Positions 16,269 to 25,211 of a DNA stretch of 37,963 nucleotides are shown in pieces; the stretch's first letter is position 1, and each line of letters opens with the position of its first letter. The position numbers and the translations under genes are program-made. The notes beneath the pieces were generated by a model that worked only from the letters and a program-made list of their open reading frames with translations, was not told the origin of the DNA and did no database searches. The stretch lies in assembly GCA_045597945.1 (NCBI GenBank), contig JAZLLD010000001.1, forward strand, positions 1-37,963. Direction: 5' to 3'. This DNA is from Colimorpha sp045597945. Lineage in GTDB: Bacteria; Bacteroidota; Bacteroidia; Bacteroidales; P3.

Positions 16269-16431
16269 AGCGTCAGTAACGCAGAAAAAAAATAAATATT
16301 GCGTGCATATACATATTATTCATATTAATGTTTTCTTTGGATTGCCCTTGCGCTCTCTAATGTGCTGTTTTCTAACTTGGTATCTGTAATTGCTCAAAAA
16401 TGTGTTTTTTGCATGTTTTTTTATTGTCCTG

Positions 16432-16727
16432 CATGACAAAATGTCATGTTTTGGAGTCGGCCTCCATCATGCTTTCTCGGCATGACAATTGGGTTTGGTG
16501 GAATGGCTTGAGAGTGCGGAAAAGGTGGTGTGAACGCCCTGTGAAACATCGCTAGAATGCCGTTTCACGGAGCGAGGCTATAGCGAAGGAAGAGCGAAGG
16601 AAGAGCGAAGGAAGAGCGAAGGAAGAGCGAAGGAACGCTTTCTCTGCTCAAAGAGCTCTTTGGCTTCGCTGAAAACTGGGGATGATAGTGGCGTGAGGTT
16701 GCGGATCGATTATGTCATTTTGTCATG
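16432..16727. repeat. Candidate MITE-like element with 16-bp terminal inverted repeats
   Basis: CATGACAAAATGTCAT at 16432-16447 is matched in inverted orientation by ATGTCATTTTGTCATG at 16712-16727 (15 of 16 positions). The 296-bp span has no coding potential and is richer in G and A than its AT-rich flanks. A related CATTTTGTCAT is present near 36092 in the other large intergenic region. No target-site duplication was established. Confidence 0.5.
16582..16636. repeat. Five tandem copies of an 11-bp repeat
   Basis: AGCGAAGGAAG occurs four times perfectly from 16582 and a fifth time with a final C (16626-16636). It is a non-coding, purine-rich array, with a period close to one helical turn of DNA. 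Confidence 0.97.
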
Positions 16728-16925
16728 TGTTGTCGCCGTTTTTAATTCATGTTGCGAAGTGATTTCTGGGATGGGATATTGCGAGGTTTGAGTTTGTCGA
16801 AATGGGTTGATTTTGGGGCGACAAAGTGTGGCTTTCGGAGTGCGGGAATTGGAGAAATTCACAATTGTTAATATCTTTTTTTAGGAAAATTATAATATTA
16901 TAGTTAATAAACCAAAAAAAAAATG

Positions 16926-16933
16926 TAATTTTG
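16926..16933 (+). promoter_or_regulatory. Probable -7 element of the rnf operon promoter
   Basis: TAATTTTG matches TAnnTTTG and lies 48 nt before the rnfB ATG. No good TTTG was found at the expected -33 distance, so this is a partial match. Confidence 0.45.
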
Positions 16934-16980
16934 CAGATAATAAAAAACAATAGGAATAATAACAAAATACTTATAAAACA

Positions 16981-17856
16981 ATGACCAACATGATTTTGAC
17001 TGCAGTCTTGGTACTCGGCATCATCGGTGCCATCTTTGCCATTGTACTGTATTTCGTGGCCCAAAAGTTCAAAGTTGAAGAAGACCCCAGAATCGACGAA
17101 ATCGCCGAAGTGCTCCCCGGAGCCAACTGTGGTGGTTGTGGTATGGCAGGCTGCCGTGCCATGGCTGAAGCTTTTGTAAAGCAGGGCAACATGGACGGCC
17201 TGAAGTGCCCCGCCGGCGGCGAGGCCGTGGCCGAGAAAGTGGCTGCCATCCTCGGATGCGTGCCCGAAGTTACTGAACCCCAGATCGCAGTAGTTCGCTG
17301 CAACGGCACTTGCTCCAACGCAACCGCCAAGAACAACTACGACGGTCTTAAGAGTTGCGCTTTTGCCAACAGCGTCTACGCTGGCGAGAGCGGCTGTATG
17401 TTTGGCTGCCTGGGCTTTGGCGACTGCGCCAATGCTTGCCAGTTCGGAGCCATCGTCGTTAATCCCGAAACCGGTATGCCTGAGGTGAACCCCGACAAGT
17501 GTACGGCTTGCGGTGCCTGCGCCAAGGCCTGCCCCCGTGGTGTCATCGAAATCCGCAACAGAGGCCGCAAGGATATGCGTGTCTTCGTCGCCTGCCGCAA
17601 TAAGGAGAAGGGTGGCGTGGCCAAGAAGTCTTGCAGCGCCGCTTGTATTGGTTGCGGCAAGTGCGCCAAGACTTGCCCCTTCGGTGCTATCACCGTGGAG
17701 AACAACCTGGCTTATATCGATTTCAACGTCTGCAAATCTTGCCGCAAGTGCGTGGCTGAGTGCCCCACCGGTGCTATCCATGAGGTAAACTTCCCTCCCA
17801 GACCTGTTAAGAAGGAAGAACCTGCAGCAGAACAGACTCCCGCTAACAACCAATAA
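16981..17856 (+). CDS. rnfB: Rnf complex iron-sulfur subunit RnfB
   Basis: The electron-input ferredoxin-like subunit of the Rnf complex, which couples reduced-ferredoxin:NAD+ oxidoreduction to Na+ or H+ translocation. The 291 residues begin with one membrane helix (ILTAVLVLGIIGAIFAIVL). A 4Fe-4S motif follows, C50-x2-C53-x4-C58 plus C75 (NCGGCGMAGC, LKCPAGG). A ferredoxin-rich C-terminal half has several CxxCxxCxxxCP clusters (KCTACGACAKACP, CIGCGKCAKTCP, CKSCRKCVAECP), followed by a Pro/Glu-rich tail. First gene of rnfBCDGE, 26 nt before rnfC. Confidence 0.97.
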   Translation: MTNMILTAVLVLGIIGAIFAIVLYFVAQKFKVEEDPRIDEIAEVLPGANCGGCGMAGCRAMAEAFVKQGNMDGLKCPAGGEAVAEKVAAILGCVPEVTEPQIAVVRCNGTCSNATAKNNYDGLKSCAFANSVYAGESGCMFGCLGFGDCANACQFGAIVVNPETGMPEVNPDKCTACGACAKACPRGVIEIRNRGRKDMRVFVACRNKEKGGVAKKSCSAACIGCGKCAKTCPFGAITVENNLAYIDFNVCKSCRKCVAECPTGAIHEVNFPPRPVKKEEPAAEQTPANNQ

Positions 17857-17882
17857 TCACTAACCCAAAATCGAAACGAATT

Positions 17883-19214
17883 ATGAAGACTTTCAAAATG
17901 GGTGGTGTTCACCCCGAAGAAAACAAAATATCCACTAATGCCGTCATCGAGCAGATGCCCCTGCCCAGCCAGGTCGTCGTGCTTATGAACCAGCACCTCG
18001 GTGCTCCCGCCACCCCCATTGTTGCCAAGGGCGACAAGGTCAAGGTCGGTCAGCTCATCGCTGAGGCTCAGGCTTTCATGTGTGCCAATATCCACTCTCC
18101 TGTGAGCGGCACTGTTAATAAAATCGATACTTGCAAGGATATCGTAGGTCTGCCCAAGACCGCTCTCTATATTGATGTTGAGGGCGACGAATGGATGGAA
18201 ACCATCGACCGCACTCCCGACATCAAGCGCGAGTGCAACCTCGAGCCCAAGGAAATCGTTGCCAAACTCAAGGAAATGGGTATCGTGGGCCTTGGTGGTG
18301 CTACTTTCCCCGCCCACATCAAATATAGCGTTCCCGAGGGTAAGAAGGCTGAATATCTGATTATCAATGCTGCTGAGTGCGAACCTTATCTGACCAGCGA
18401 CCACCGCGTGATGCTGGAACATGCTGAGGAAATCTGCATCGGTGTCAGCATCCTCCGCAAGGCTTTGGGTGTTCCTAACGCTTACATCGGCATCGAGAGC
18501 AACAAGCCCGAGCCTATCCGCGTGATGACCGAGATGGCCAAGAAATTCGAAGGCATCATCGTTGAACCTCTCGTGGTGAAATATCCTCAGGGTGCTGAAA
18601 AACAGCTCATCAACTCTATCACAGGCCGCAAGGTGCCCAGTGGCAAGCTGCCTATCGATGTGGGTTGCGTGGTTAGCAATGTCGGCACCAGCTTCGCAGT
18701 CTACGAGGCTATTCAGAAGAACAAGCCCCTTATCGAGAACATCCTCACCGTTACCGGTAAGAAACTGCCCAGCCAGCACAACTATCAGTGCCGCATCGGT
18801 ATCACCTATAACGATATCATCAAGCATTCTATCGGCCAGCTGCCCGAGACTACCGGTAAGGTGATCAGCGGCGGTACCATGATGGGTAAGGCTGTCAGCA
18901 ACCTCGACGCTCCCACCACCAAGGGTGCCAGCAGCGTGCTGGTGATGGACGAGGCCGAAGCCCGTCGTGCTCCCGAGAGCAACTGCATCCGTTGTGGCAA
19001 GTGCATGAATGCCTGCCCCATGGGTCTGGCTCCTTATCTGTTCTCGGCTTTGGTGAAGAACGGTCGTATCGAAGAGGCCAAGGAGAATAACATCCTCGAC
19101 TGCATCGAGTGCGGTTGCTGCTTCTTCAGCTGCCCCGCCAACAAGCCCCTCACCGATGAGATTCGCTTGGGTAAGAACAAAGTGCGTGCCATGATGGCTG
19201 CTCAGAAAAAATAA
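17883..19214 (+). CDS. rnfC: Rnf complex NADH-binding subunit RnfC
   Basis: A peripheral membrane subunit that carries the FMN/NADH site and two 4Fe-4S clusters. The 443 residues show the N-terminal biotinyl-like sandwich (QAFMCANIHSPVSGTV), a Complex-I 51-kDa-like nucleotide and flavin fold (GIVGLGGATFPAHIK; NAAECEPYLTSDHR), a SLBB domain, and two cluster motifs CIRCGKCMNACP (from residue 368) and CIECGCCFFSCP (from 407). The length is typical. It is spaced 26 nt from rnfB and 30 nt from rnfD, consistent with a single transcript. Confidence 0.98.
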   Translation: MKTFKMGGVHPEENKISTNAVIEQMPLPSQVVVLMNQHLGAPATPIVAKGDKVKVGQLIAEAQAFMCANIHSPVSGTVNKIDTCKDIVGLPKTALYIDVEGDEWMETIDRTPDIKRECNLEPKEIVAKLKEMGIVGLGGATFPAHIKYSVPEGKKAEYLIINAAECEPYLTSDHRVMLEHAEEICIGVSILRKALGVPNAYIGIESNKPEPIRVMTEMAKKFEGIIVEPLVVKYPQGAEKQLINSITGRKVPSGKLPIDVGCVVSNVGTSFAVYEAIQKNKPLIENILTVTGKKLPSQHNYQCRIGITYNDIIKHSIGQLPETTGKVISGGTMMGKAVSNLDAPTTKGASSVLVMDEAEARRAPESNCIRCGKCMNACPMGLAPYLFSALVKNGRIEEAKENNILDCIECGCCFFSCPANKPLTDEIRLGKNKVRAMMAAQKK

Positions 19215-19244
19215 CAGAAACACGAATTTGAAAATATATATAAT

Positions 19245-20201
19245 ATGAATCTATTAAATATATCTGGTTCTCCTCACGTTCACAGCGACGAGTCGACTAA
19301 GAAAATCATGTGGCGCGTAAACATGGCCTTGATTCCCGCACTGCTGTGCAGTATCGCATTCTTCGGCCTGAACGCCCTGCTTATCAGCCTGGTATCGGTA
19401 GCTTGCTGCTGTCTTTCCCAGTGGCTTATAGAGAAATTCATCCTTAAAACCCCCAGCACCATTTGCGATGGCTCGGCTGTTGTGACTGGTCTGCTGCTGG
19501 CCTTCAACGTGCCCGCTACTGCTCAGATGATCTGGCTGGTGGCTGTTGGTGCTCTCGTGGCCATCGGCGTTGGTAAGATGACCTTTGGCGGTCTGGGTAA
19601 AAACCCCTTCAACCCCGCTCTGGTTGGTCGTGTATTCTTGCTCATCTCCTTCCCCGTGCAGATGACCACTTGGCCCACTGTCGGCAAATGGTTCCCCATG
19701 AGTCTCGACACCACCACCGGTGCTACTCCTCTTGGCCTGCTCAAGGAAGGCGGCGATGTCAACTTCACCGTTATGGATGCTCTGTTAGGCCACATCGGCG
19801 GTTCTCTTGGTGAGGTCAGCGCTATCGCTATCCTCCTTGGTGCCGCTTATCTGCTTGTCAAGAAAGTCATCACCTGGCACATTCCCGTATCCTTCATCGG
19901 CACCGCATTGGTTGTTGATGCCATTCTTTGGCTTTGCGGAGTCCAGGGTGTGGCCGATCCTATGACCACCATCTTCACCGGCGGTATCATGCTTGGCGCT
20001 TGCTTTATGGCTACTGATATGGTTACCTCTCCCATGACCAAGAATGGCCAGCTCATTTTCGGTTTCGGCTGCGGTCTGCTCACCATCATCATCCGTACCT
20101 GGGGTGCATATCCTGAAGGTGTGTCTTTCGCCATCCTGCTGATGAACGCTGTTACTCCTCTTATCAATAAATGGTGCAAACCCACCCGTTTTGCATGCTA
20201 A
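19245..20201 (+). CDS. rnfD: Rnf complex membrane subunit RnfD
   Basis: A 318-residue integral membrane subunit with about nine or ten hydrophobic helices. The covalent-flavin motif (S/T)GAT appears as TTTGATPLG, and Thr161 is the predicted phosphodiester-linked FMN site. The family feature GLGKNPFNPALVGRVFL is also present, as in NqrB and RnfD proteins. It forms part of the ion-translocating core with RnfG, RnfE and RnfA. Confidence 0.97.
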   Translation: MNLLNISGSPHVHSDESTKKIMWRVNMALIPALLCSIAFFGLNALLISLVSVACCCLSQWLIEKFILKTPSTICDGSAVVTGLLLAFNVPATAQMIWLVAVGALVAIGVGKMTFGGLGKNPFNPALVGRVFLLISFPVQMTTWPTVGKWFPMSLDTTTGATPLGLLKEGGDVNFTVMDALLGHIGGSLGEVSAIAILLGAAYLLVKKVITWHIPVSFIGTALVVDAILWLCGVQGVADPMTTIFTGGIMLGACFMATDMVTSPMTKNGQLIFGFGCGLLTIIIRTWGAYPEGVSFAILLMNAVTPLINKWCKPTRFAC

Positions 20202-20235
20202 TAATTAATATTCACCCGCGTAAAACGAATTTATT

Positions 20236-20799
20236 ATGGCTAAAAAGGCAAAATCAACATTAATCAATATGCTGCTGTCGCTCACCATCATCGCATTGGT
20301 GGCAGCAGCCGCACTGGCCGCAGTCAGCGGTGTTACGGCCGAGCCTATCGCTCAGGCTCAGAAAGCCAAGAAAGAAGCTGCTGTAAAGGCTGTGCTTCCC
20401 GCTTTCGACAAACTTGAAGAAATGGAAATCGAGGGTGTCAACTGCACCAAGGCTCTCAACAATGCTGGCGAGTGCGTCGGTATGGCTGTTGAGGCCAAGA
20501 GCTCCAAAGGTTTTGGTGGCGACTTGGTTGCTATGGTCGGCTTTGATGCCGAAGGCAACATCAGTGGTTATCAAATCTTGCAGACTGCCGAGACTCCCGG
20601 TTTGGGCGCCAAGGCTGGCGAATGGTTCCAGGAAGGCAACAAGGGTAATGTTATCGGCAAGAACCCTGCAACCCCTCTCGCCGTAACTAAGGACGGTGGC
20701 GATGTGGATGCCATCTCCGGTTCTACCATCACCTCTCGCGCATTCTGCGATCTCATTAACAACGCATACACAATCTTCCAGAAAGGAGGAAACGAATAA
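20236..20799 (+). CDS. rnfG: Rnf complex flavoprotein subunit RnfG
   Basis: A 187-residue membrane-anchored, externally facing flavoprotein. It has one N-terminal helix (LINMLLSLTIIALVAAAALAA), then an FMN-binding domain with ETPGLGAK and the flavinylation motif SGSTITSRA, in which Thr164 is the predicted attachment site for FMN. Flavin attachment requires an ApbE-type transferase, not seen in this window. Its TAA shares one base with the ATG of rnfE, showing translational coupling. Confidence 0.97.
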   Translation: MAKKAKSTLINMLLSLTIIALVAAAALAAVSGVTAEPIAQAQKAKKEAAVKAVLPAFDKLEEMEIEGVNCTKALNNAGECVGMAVEAKSSKGFGGDLVAMVGFDAEGNISGYQILQTAETPGLGAKAGEWFQEGNKGNVIGKNPATPLAVTKDGGDVDAISGSTITSRAFCDLINNAYTIFQKGGNE

Positions 20800-21386
20800 T
20801 GAAAGCTGTAGATATTATTAAAAATGGTCTCGTAAAAGAGAACCCCACCTGGGTGTTGATCCTGGGTATGTGCCCCACTTTGGCAACCACTTCCAGCGCC
20901 ATCAATGGTATGTGCATGGGTCTGGCTACCGCATTTGTGCTCATGATGTCGAATATCGTCATCTCGTTGCTCAAGTCGCTCATTCCCGACAAGGTCCGTA
21001 TCCCGGCCTTCATCGTGGTTATCGCAACTTTCGTGACCATCGTCCAGATGGTCATGCAGGCATATCTGCCCGACCTTTATGACACCCTCGGTCTGTTCAT
21101 CCCCCTGATTGTGGTGAACTGCATCGTGCTGGGCCGTGCTGAGGCTTTTGCTTCCAAAAACAATGTTTGGCATTCTCTGCTCGACGGTCTGTTCATGGGC
21201 TTAGGTTTCACCTGGGCACTTACACTTATCGGCCTCGTGCGTGAAATCTTGGGTGCAGGTTCAATTTTTGGCCACAATTTCATTGGCGGTGCCGACGGCA
21301 TGCTGCTCTTCATCTTGGCTCCTGGCGGCTTCTTGGTTCTTGGCTTTTTGATGGCTCTTGTGCGAAAAATTCAAAAAAATTCTTAA
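20799..21386 (+). CDS. rnfE: Rnf complex membrane subunit RnfE
   Basis: A 195-residue integral membrane protein of the RnfA/RnfE (NqrD/E) family. The signature NPTWVLILGMCPTLATTSSAING and the NCIVLGRAEAFASKN segment are those of RnfE rather than RnfA. It ends normally with LAPGGFLVLGFLMALVRK. It is the last rnf gene in the window: the next 120 bases have no rnfA, the partner subunit that normally follows rnfE. Confidence 0.96.
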   Translation: MKAVDIIKNGLVKENPTWVLILGMCPTLATTSSAINGMCMGLATAFVLMMSNIVISLLKSLIPDKVRIPAFIVVIATFVTIVQMVMQAYLPDLYDTLGLFIPLIVVNCIVLGRAEAFASKNNVWHSLLDGLFMGLGFTWALTLIGLVREILGAGSIFGHNFIGGADGMLLFILAPGGFLVLGFLMALVRKIQKNS

Positions 21387-21473
21387 AAATAGTTAAATAT
21401 TAGGGTTGGGGGGTTCAAAAAAAAGCACTTTTGACTCTAGTATGTAGAAAAAATAAAAAAGCATTATTTTTAC

Positions 21474-21481
21474 TATTTTTG
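21474..21481 (+). promoter_or_regulatory. Possible -7 element before the secreted-protein cluster
   Basis: TATTTTTG fits TAnnTTTG and lies 27 nt before the ATG at 21508, within a strongly AT-rich 121-base gap. No matching -33 TTTG at the right distance, so support is weak. The break in spacing and composition after rnfE does suggest a new transcription unit. Confidence 0.35.
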
Positions 21482-21507
21482 AATTTTTAATTTTAATACA
21501 CAGTACT

Positions 21508-21957
21508 ATGAAAAAATTATTCTTTGCCACAGTCGCTTTGATCCTGGTTCTCTGCGGTAAGAATGTAGCCGCTCAGGATTGTTGGACAATCGTTGAGCCC
21601 CTCGTCATTCAGAGAGGCTTGGACACCAGCACCTATCCTCAAGAGAAGTTGGACATGTATTGCCAGATTTCGGCCAACCAGTTCTACATTGCTAGCGAGG
21701 TGCCTGCTGGCGCAAAGCTCTTTGACATCACTGAGCTTCACGACGTCCTTACTGGCAGGAACATTTCTAGCGATTTTGTTCTTGATCTAAACACCCTGAG
21801 CTACTATCGCTACAATTTCTTGGACTTCCAGGTGCAGGACTTCCACAACACTATTTATTTTAGTGTTGGAAAAGGCAGCAATGCAACTTACCTGGCTGTT
21901 CGCAGCGTAGTTGAAGCCAAGGAGCGTACGTATTATCCTGAGCAATTTGTGAAATAA
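21508..21957 (+). CDS. Small secreted protein of unknown function
   Basis: A 149-residue protein with a good signal peptide (MKKLFFATVALILVLCGKNVAAQ), so it is periplasmic or exported. The mature part of about 126 residues has two cysteines and ends in YYPEQFVK. I recognise no family and see no T9SS sorting domain or lipobox. It is 32 nt upstream of the large P-domain/PKD protein, and the first 18 bases of the two genes are identical, which hints at a shared or duplicated signal-peptide region. Joint expression with the T9SS cargo genes is likely. Confidence 0.75.
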   Translation: MKKLFFATVALILVLCGKNVAAQDCWTIVEPLVIQRGLDTSTYPQEKLDMYCQISANQFYIASEVPAGAKLFDITELHDVLTGRNISSDFVLDLNTLSYYRYNFLDFQVQDFHNTIYFSVGKGSNATYLAVRSVVEAKERTYYPEQFVK

Positions 21958-21989
21958 CCTATTCTGTAACCCTAATAAATATTAAAGCC

Positions 21990-24900
21990 ATGAAAAAATT
22001 ATTCTTTTTCGTCGTTATGACAGTGGTGCTGGGCTGCATGAATTTGTATGCACAAACCACTCTGTCCTACACTCTCGATGCCAACACCCATGGCGATACT
22101 ATTGTCGCCCCAGGCAATAGTCACGTCCAGTTTGCAGATGATGGTGGCATTGACGGTACTTATACCGTGGGTCACGATTATTATGCTACTATTCACATTC
22201 AGTGTGATTCTTTGGAAGACTCCACTGGTGTGCTGCGTGTTGCAAGTCTCGACCTGAACCGCCAAGCGCTGGATATCGATTGCCTCGACACGCTCTATAT
22301 CTACGATGGTAGCAGTATTAATGATCCTTTGTTGCTGAAATACAACAATTGTTATTCCAGTTCGAATGTGGGCGTTCTGTTTATTTCCGCCCGCAATGCT
22401 ACAGGCAATTTCACTGTTCGTCTGCGCACTGCTCCCCGTGCTGTGGACAATGTGCATAAAGGATTTCAGTTTGATATCTCCTGCCAAGTCCCCTGTGAGC
22501 AGGCAACGCCTATCATTGATACTGTTTTTGACCGTGTTGACCTTGCTACTGGTGAGGTTGTCGGTCATGGTACGCTTCACATGGTTCCTGATGTCATTGA
22601 CACGATTTACTATACCTATTATATTCCCAATGGAATTGGCCAGGACACTGTCGTGACCGATAGTGTTATCGGTTTTGACACTCTTTCTTATGTTCGTGCT
22701 GCAACACTCTGTATGGGTCAAGGTGTAGCATTCCATGCTCATGGTGAGTATACTCGCAATACTGGATACTACACGGCCACAGATGCTACTACCCGCTTCG
22801 ACTGGACTTTGGGCGCCGAAGTTGTCTCCCGTGTTGGTTTTGTGGATGTTTATGCCGATCATTTCCAGAATACGGAGTGCTATCCAGTTAAGTTGCAGTT
22901 GGTGGACGTAAATGGATGTGCTTCGGTTTTTGATGAGTTTCAAGTCCGTGTGGCACAGAATCCCATCAAGACAATCTTCGACCTCGACGCTATCTGCAAT
23001 GAAGACTCTCTGCTCGTGAATGTGGGTTATGAGGGCGAGAACGGTACTCTGACCCTGAGACCCATTATTTTCCAACAGGAATTCAGTCAGGCAAATAATG
23101 ATCGTACATTCATTCCGGATGGCCCTGGCTGCCCTGTTCAGTGCTTTTCGAATCCTGTCGAGTTTAATGATTTCACTCCGGGAAAGAAGGTTACCAGTGT
23201 TTCCGAAATCTGCTCCATCTGTATCAACTACGAACATACCTTTATGGGCGACTATCGTGTTGCAATCCGCTGCCCGTCCTACAATGCCAGTGTCTCTTCA
23301 ACTGCAGGCCAGGCAGTGCTGAAATATGGTAAGTTTGGTAGTGGTACTACTTGCGACCCCTTGGCTCCCGAGAATTCTCCTGACGGTACTAGTGCTGGTG
23401 GTGGCGACAATACAGGTTGGCCTCACAGCAGCAATAATGGGTGCGATTCTATAAACAATCCTTTCGGTATTGGTCTTGATTATTGCTGGTCCCGCAACGG
23501 CGCGTATACTCTGGTTACTGGCGATGCCGCTGACTTCCCCACCGACGACAACGCAATGTTCATCTCCAACACTCGCAATACTATTTCAGATTTTGTTACC
23601 TTCCCCATGATTCCTACCTATTTTAGCAATCCTTATGGTGGTACGACTCCTGCTGCTAGTAATATGACTACGCGTACGCCTAGTAATCACGTAGCGAAGA
23701 CCGACTATTATCGTCCTGCTAGTGATTTCAGCGAGTTGGTAGGTTGTCCTTTGAATGGTACTTGGGAAGCAGTTATCTGCGACTTCTGGGCTGGTGATAA
23801 CGGCTGGGTGTTCAACTGGAGTATGGACCTCTGTGGTCAGCGTCCCGACGGCTGCGAATATCAGGTTTCCATCGACTCTGTCGTCTGGCATCCCGATACC
23901 ATCCGCACCGAGCACACTCCTGAATATATTGAAGCGCTCTATCATAATGGTGTATACAGCGGCCTTCAGATCCGTCAGAAAGCCAACGATGTTAAATCTT
24001 CATACATCTCATCTCCCGATACTGCTGGTGATTTCCGCATCAAGCTCACCGTTTATGACGAATTCGGCTGCCAGTGGGATACCATCACCAACATCACTTC
24101 AGTCTACACTCCTACCCCCAATTTGGGTAGAGATACCGTCCTCTGCGGTGTGAAAACTACTGAGTTGAATGCCACCGACCGTCATTCATACTCTGCAAGA
24201 TCCAACTATTCATACCTTTGGGAACCTTTTGGTCAAACCACTCCACAGATTACCACTACTCCCAACACTGGCCGTGATGTGACTTATATTGTGGAAGTCA
24301 AGAATGAGGCTAACACTAAGCAGTGTGTCTCTCGCGACACCATTGTCATCGGTCTTAAGGCTCAGCCTGTTCCCAACTTTGATCCAGGTCTGTACCCCCT
24401 CGAAGGCTGCGAACCTCTCACGCTCAACTTCACCAACACTACAACCAATGGTTACAAGTATCAGTGGGTGTTCGGCGATGGCACTTATTCCACACTGAAG
24501 AACCCCAGCCACACTTACGCTGCTGGTACCTACGACCTCAAATACTATGTCGAAAGTGATGGCGGCTGTCAGGACTCCCTGGTCTTCACCGATCTTATCA
24601 CAGTCTATCCTCAGCCCCACGCTGCATTCTCTTGGGAACCCACCTTCCCCACTGTGCTGCATCCTTCCATCGCCCTGTCTAACAATACCACTCCTGACGC
24701 TGGAAACAATTCCTACTTCTGGGAGATTCAGTTCGACAAGGATAATCCCTACACTGTTGAAACTCTCCGTGATCGTAATCCCAGCTACACATGGACTTCT
24801 GATGACGGCAGCGATGTTTCCGGTAACTACAATGTGCGTCTGATTGCTCGCTCTGACAATGTCGGCCCAAGTGGTCACACCATGCAGTGTATCGATACTA

Positions 24901-25211
24901 TTGAGAACACCATCCTTATTATCAACGACAACCTCCAGTTCCCCAACGTTGTCACTCCTAATGGCGATGGCCTCAACGATCAGTTTGTCATCAAGAATCT
25001 TGTTGAGGGCTTGGCATTCCCAATCAACAAACTTGAAATCTTCGATAAATGGGGTTCCCGTGTGTTCCATGCCGAGAACATTTCCAAATATGAAGAGTTC
25101 TGGGATCCTGCCCGTAGCAATACTCCTGCTGGCACATACTTCTACAGATTCTCCGGTAAAGGTTATAAAGGAAATATAGAGCACAATGGTGTTATCGAAG
25201 TCCTCAAATAG
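21990..25211 (+). CDS. Large T9SS type B cargo protein with CUB-like, P-domain and PKD modules
   Basis: A 1073-residue secreted protein. The signal peptide (MKKLFFFVVMTVVLGCMNLYAQ) is followed by a CUB-like domain near residues 45-155 (LDTLYIYDGSSI). At about 400-615 lies a region resembling a proprotein-convertase P-domain (VCxxINYEHTFMGDYRVAI-like start, NGTWEAVICDFWAGDNGWVFNWSM end) with a long Gly/Asn-rich insertion. A PKD domain at about 804-871 has WVFGDGTYSTLKNPSHTY. The end is a gliding-motility-associated C-terminal (type B) sorting domain from 984: VVTPNGDGLNDQF, LEIFDKWGSRVF, AGTYFYRFSG. It should be exported by the T9SS and kept at the surface or released. Adhesion or matrix function is inferred. 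The 3' end overlaps the next ORF by 26 bases. Confidence 0.9.
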   Translation: MKKLFFFVVMTVVLGCMNLYAQTTLSYTLDANTHGDTIVAPGNSHVQFADDGGIDGTYTVGHDYYATIHIQCDSLEDSTGVLRVASLDLNRQALDIDCLDTLYIYDGSSINDPLLLKYNNCYSSSNVGVLFISARNATGNFTVRLRTAPRAVDNVHKGFQFDISCQVPCEQATPIIDTVFDRVDLATGEVVGHGTLHMVPDVIDTIYYTYYIPNGIGQDTVVTDSVIGFDTLSYVRAATLCMGQGVAFHAHGEYTRNTGYYTATDATTRFDWTLGAEVVSRVGFVDVYADHFQNTECYPVKLQLVDVNGCASVFDEFQVRVAQNPIKTIFDLDAICNEDSLLVNVGYEGENGTLTLRPIIFQQEFSQANNDRTFIPDGPGCPVQCFSNPVEFNDFTPGKKVTSVSEICSICINYEHTFMGDYRVAIRCPSYNASVSSTAGQAVLKYGKFGSGTTCDPLAPENSPDGTSAGGGDNTGWPHSSNNGCDSINNPFGIGLDYCWSRNGAYTLVTGDAADFPTDDNAMFISNTRNTISDFVTFPMIPTYFSNPYGGTTPAASNMTTRTPSNHVAKTDYYRPASDFSELVGCPLNGTWEAVICDFWAGDNGWVFNWSMDLCGQRPDGCEYQVSIDSVVWHPDTIRTEHTPEYIEALYHNGVYSGLQIRQKANDVKSSYISSPDTAGDFRIKLTVYDEFGCQWDTITNITSVYTPTPNLGRDTVLCGVKTTELNATDRHSYSARSNYSYLWEPFGQTTPQITTTPNTGRDVTYIVEVKNEANTKQCVSRDTIVIGLKAQPVPNFDPGLYPLEGCEPLTLNFTNTTTNGYKYQWVFGDGTYSTLKNPSHTYAAGTYDLKYYVESDGGCQDSLVFTDLITVYPQPHAAFSWEPTFPTVLHPSIALSNNTTPDAGNNSYFWEIQFDKDNPYTVETLRDRNPSYTWTSDDGSDVSGNYNVRLIARSDNVGPSGHTMQCIDTIENTILIINDNLQFPNVVTPNGDGLNDQFVIKNLVEGLAFPINKLEIFDKWGSRVFHAENISKYEEFWDPARSNTPAGTYFYRFSGKGYKGNIEHNGVIEVLK

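Larger units (their letters stand above)
16269..16980. other. 712-base divergent intergenic region with repeat element
   Basis: Lies between the TPR gene (leftward) and rnfB (rightward). It contains an inverted-repeat-bounded element (16432-16727) with five tandem 11-mers, a small hairpin (GTGAAAC at 16541-16547 with GTTTCAC at 16562-16568), then an AT-rich stretch leading to the rnfB promoter. I see no convincing gene; the minus-strand ORF covering 16747-17853 is a shadow of rnfB. Confidence 0.7.

Noticed and set aside
16582..16636. Tandem 11-mers considered as a CRISPR array
   Set aside because: Repeats are directly adjacent with no spacers and there are no cas genes.
16865..16885. TTGTTAA-like half of a Rex operator ahead of rnfB
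   Set aside because: Only one half-site is present; the inverted partner TTAACAA is missing, so redox control by Rex is not supported.
16747..17853. Long minus-strand ORF of 368 codons opposite rnfB
   Set aside because: It is antisense to rnfB, whose iron-sulfur motifs are unmistakable. The antisense frame is open because of biased codon use and shows no domain.
17712..19223. 503-codon minus-strand ORF opposite rnfC
   Set aside because: Shadow of a strongly biased codon pattern in rnfC. Its His/Asp/Leu-rich translation has no recognisable family.
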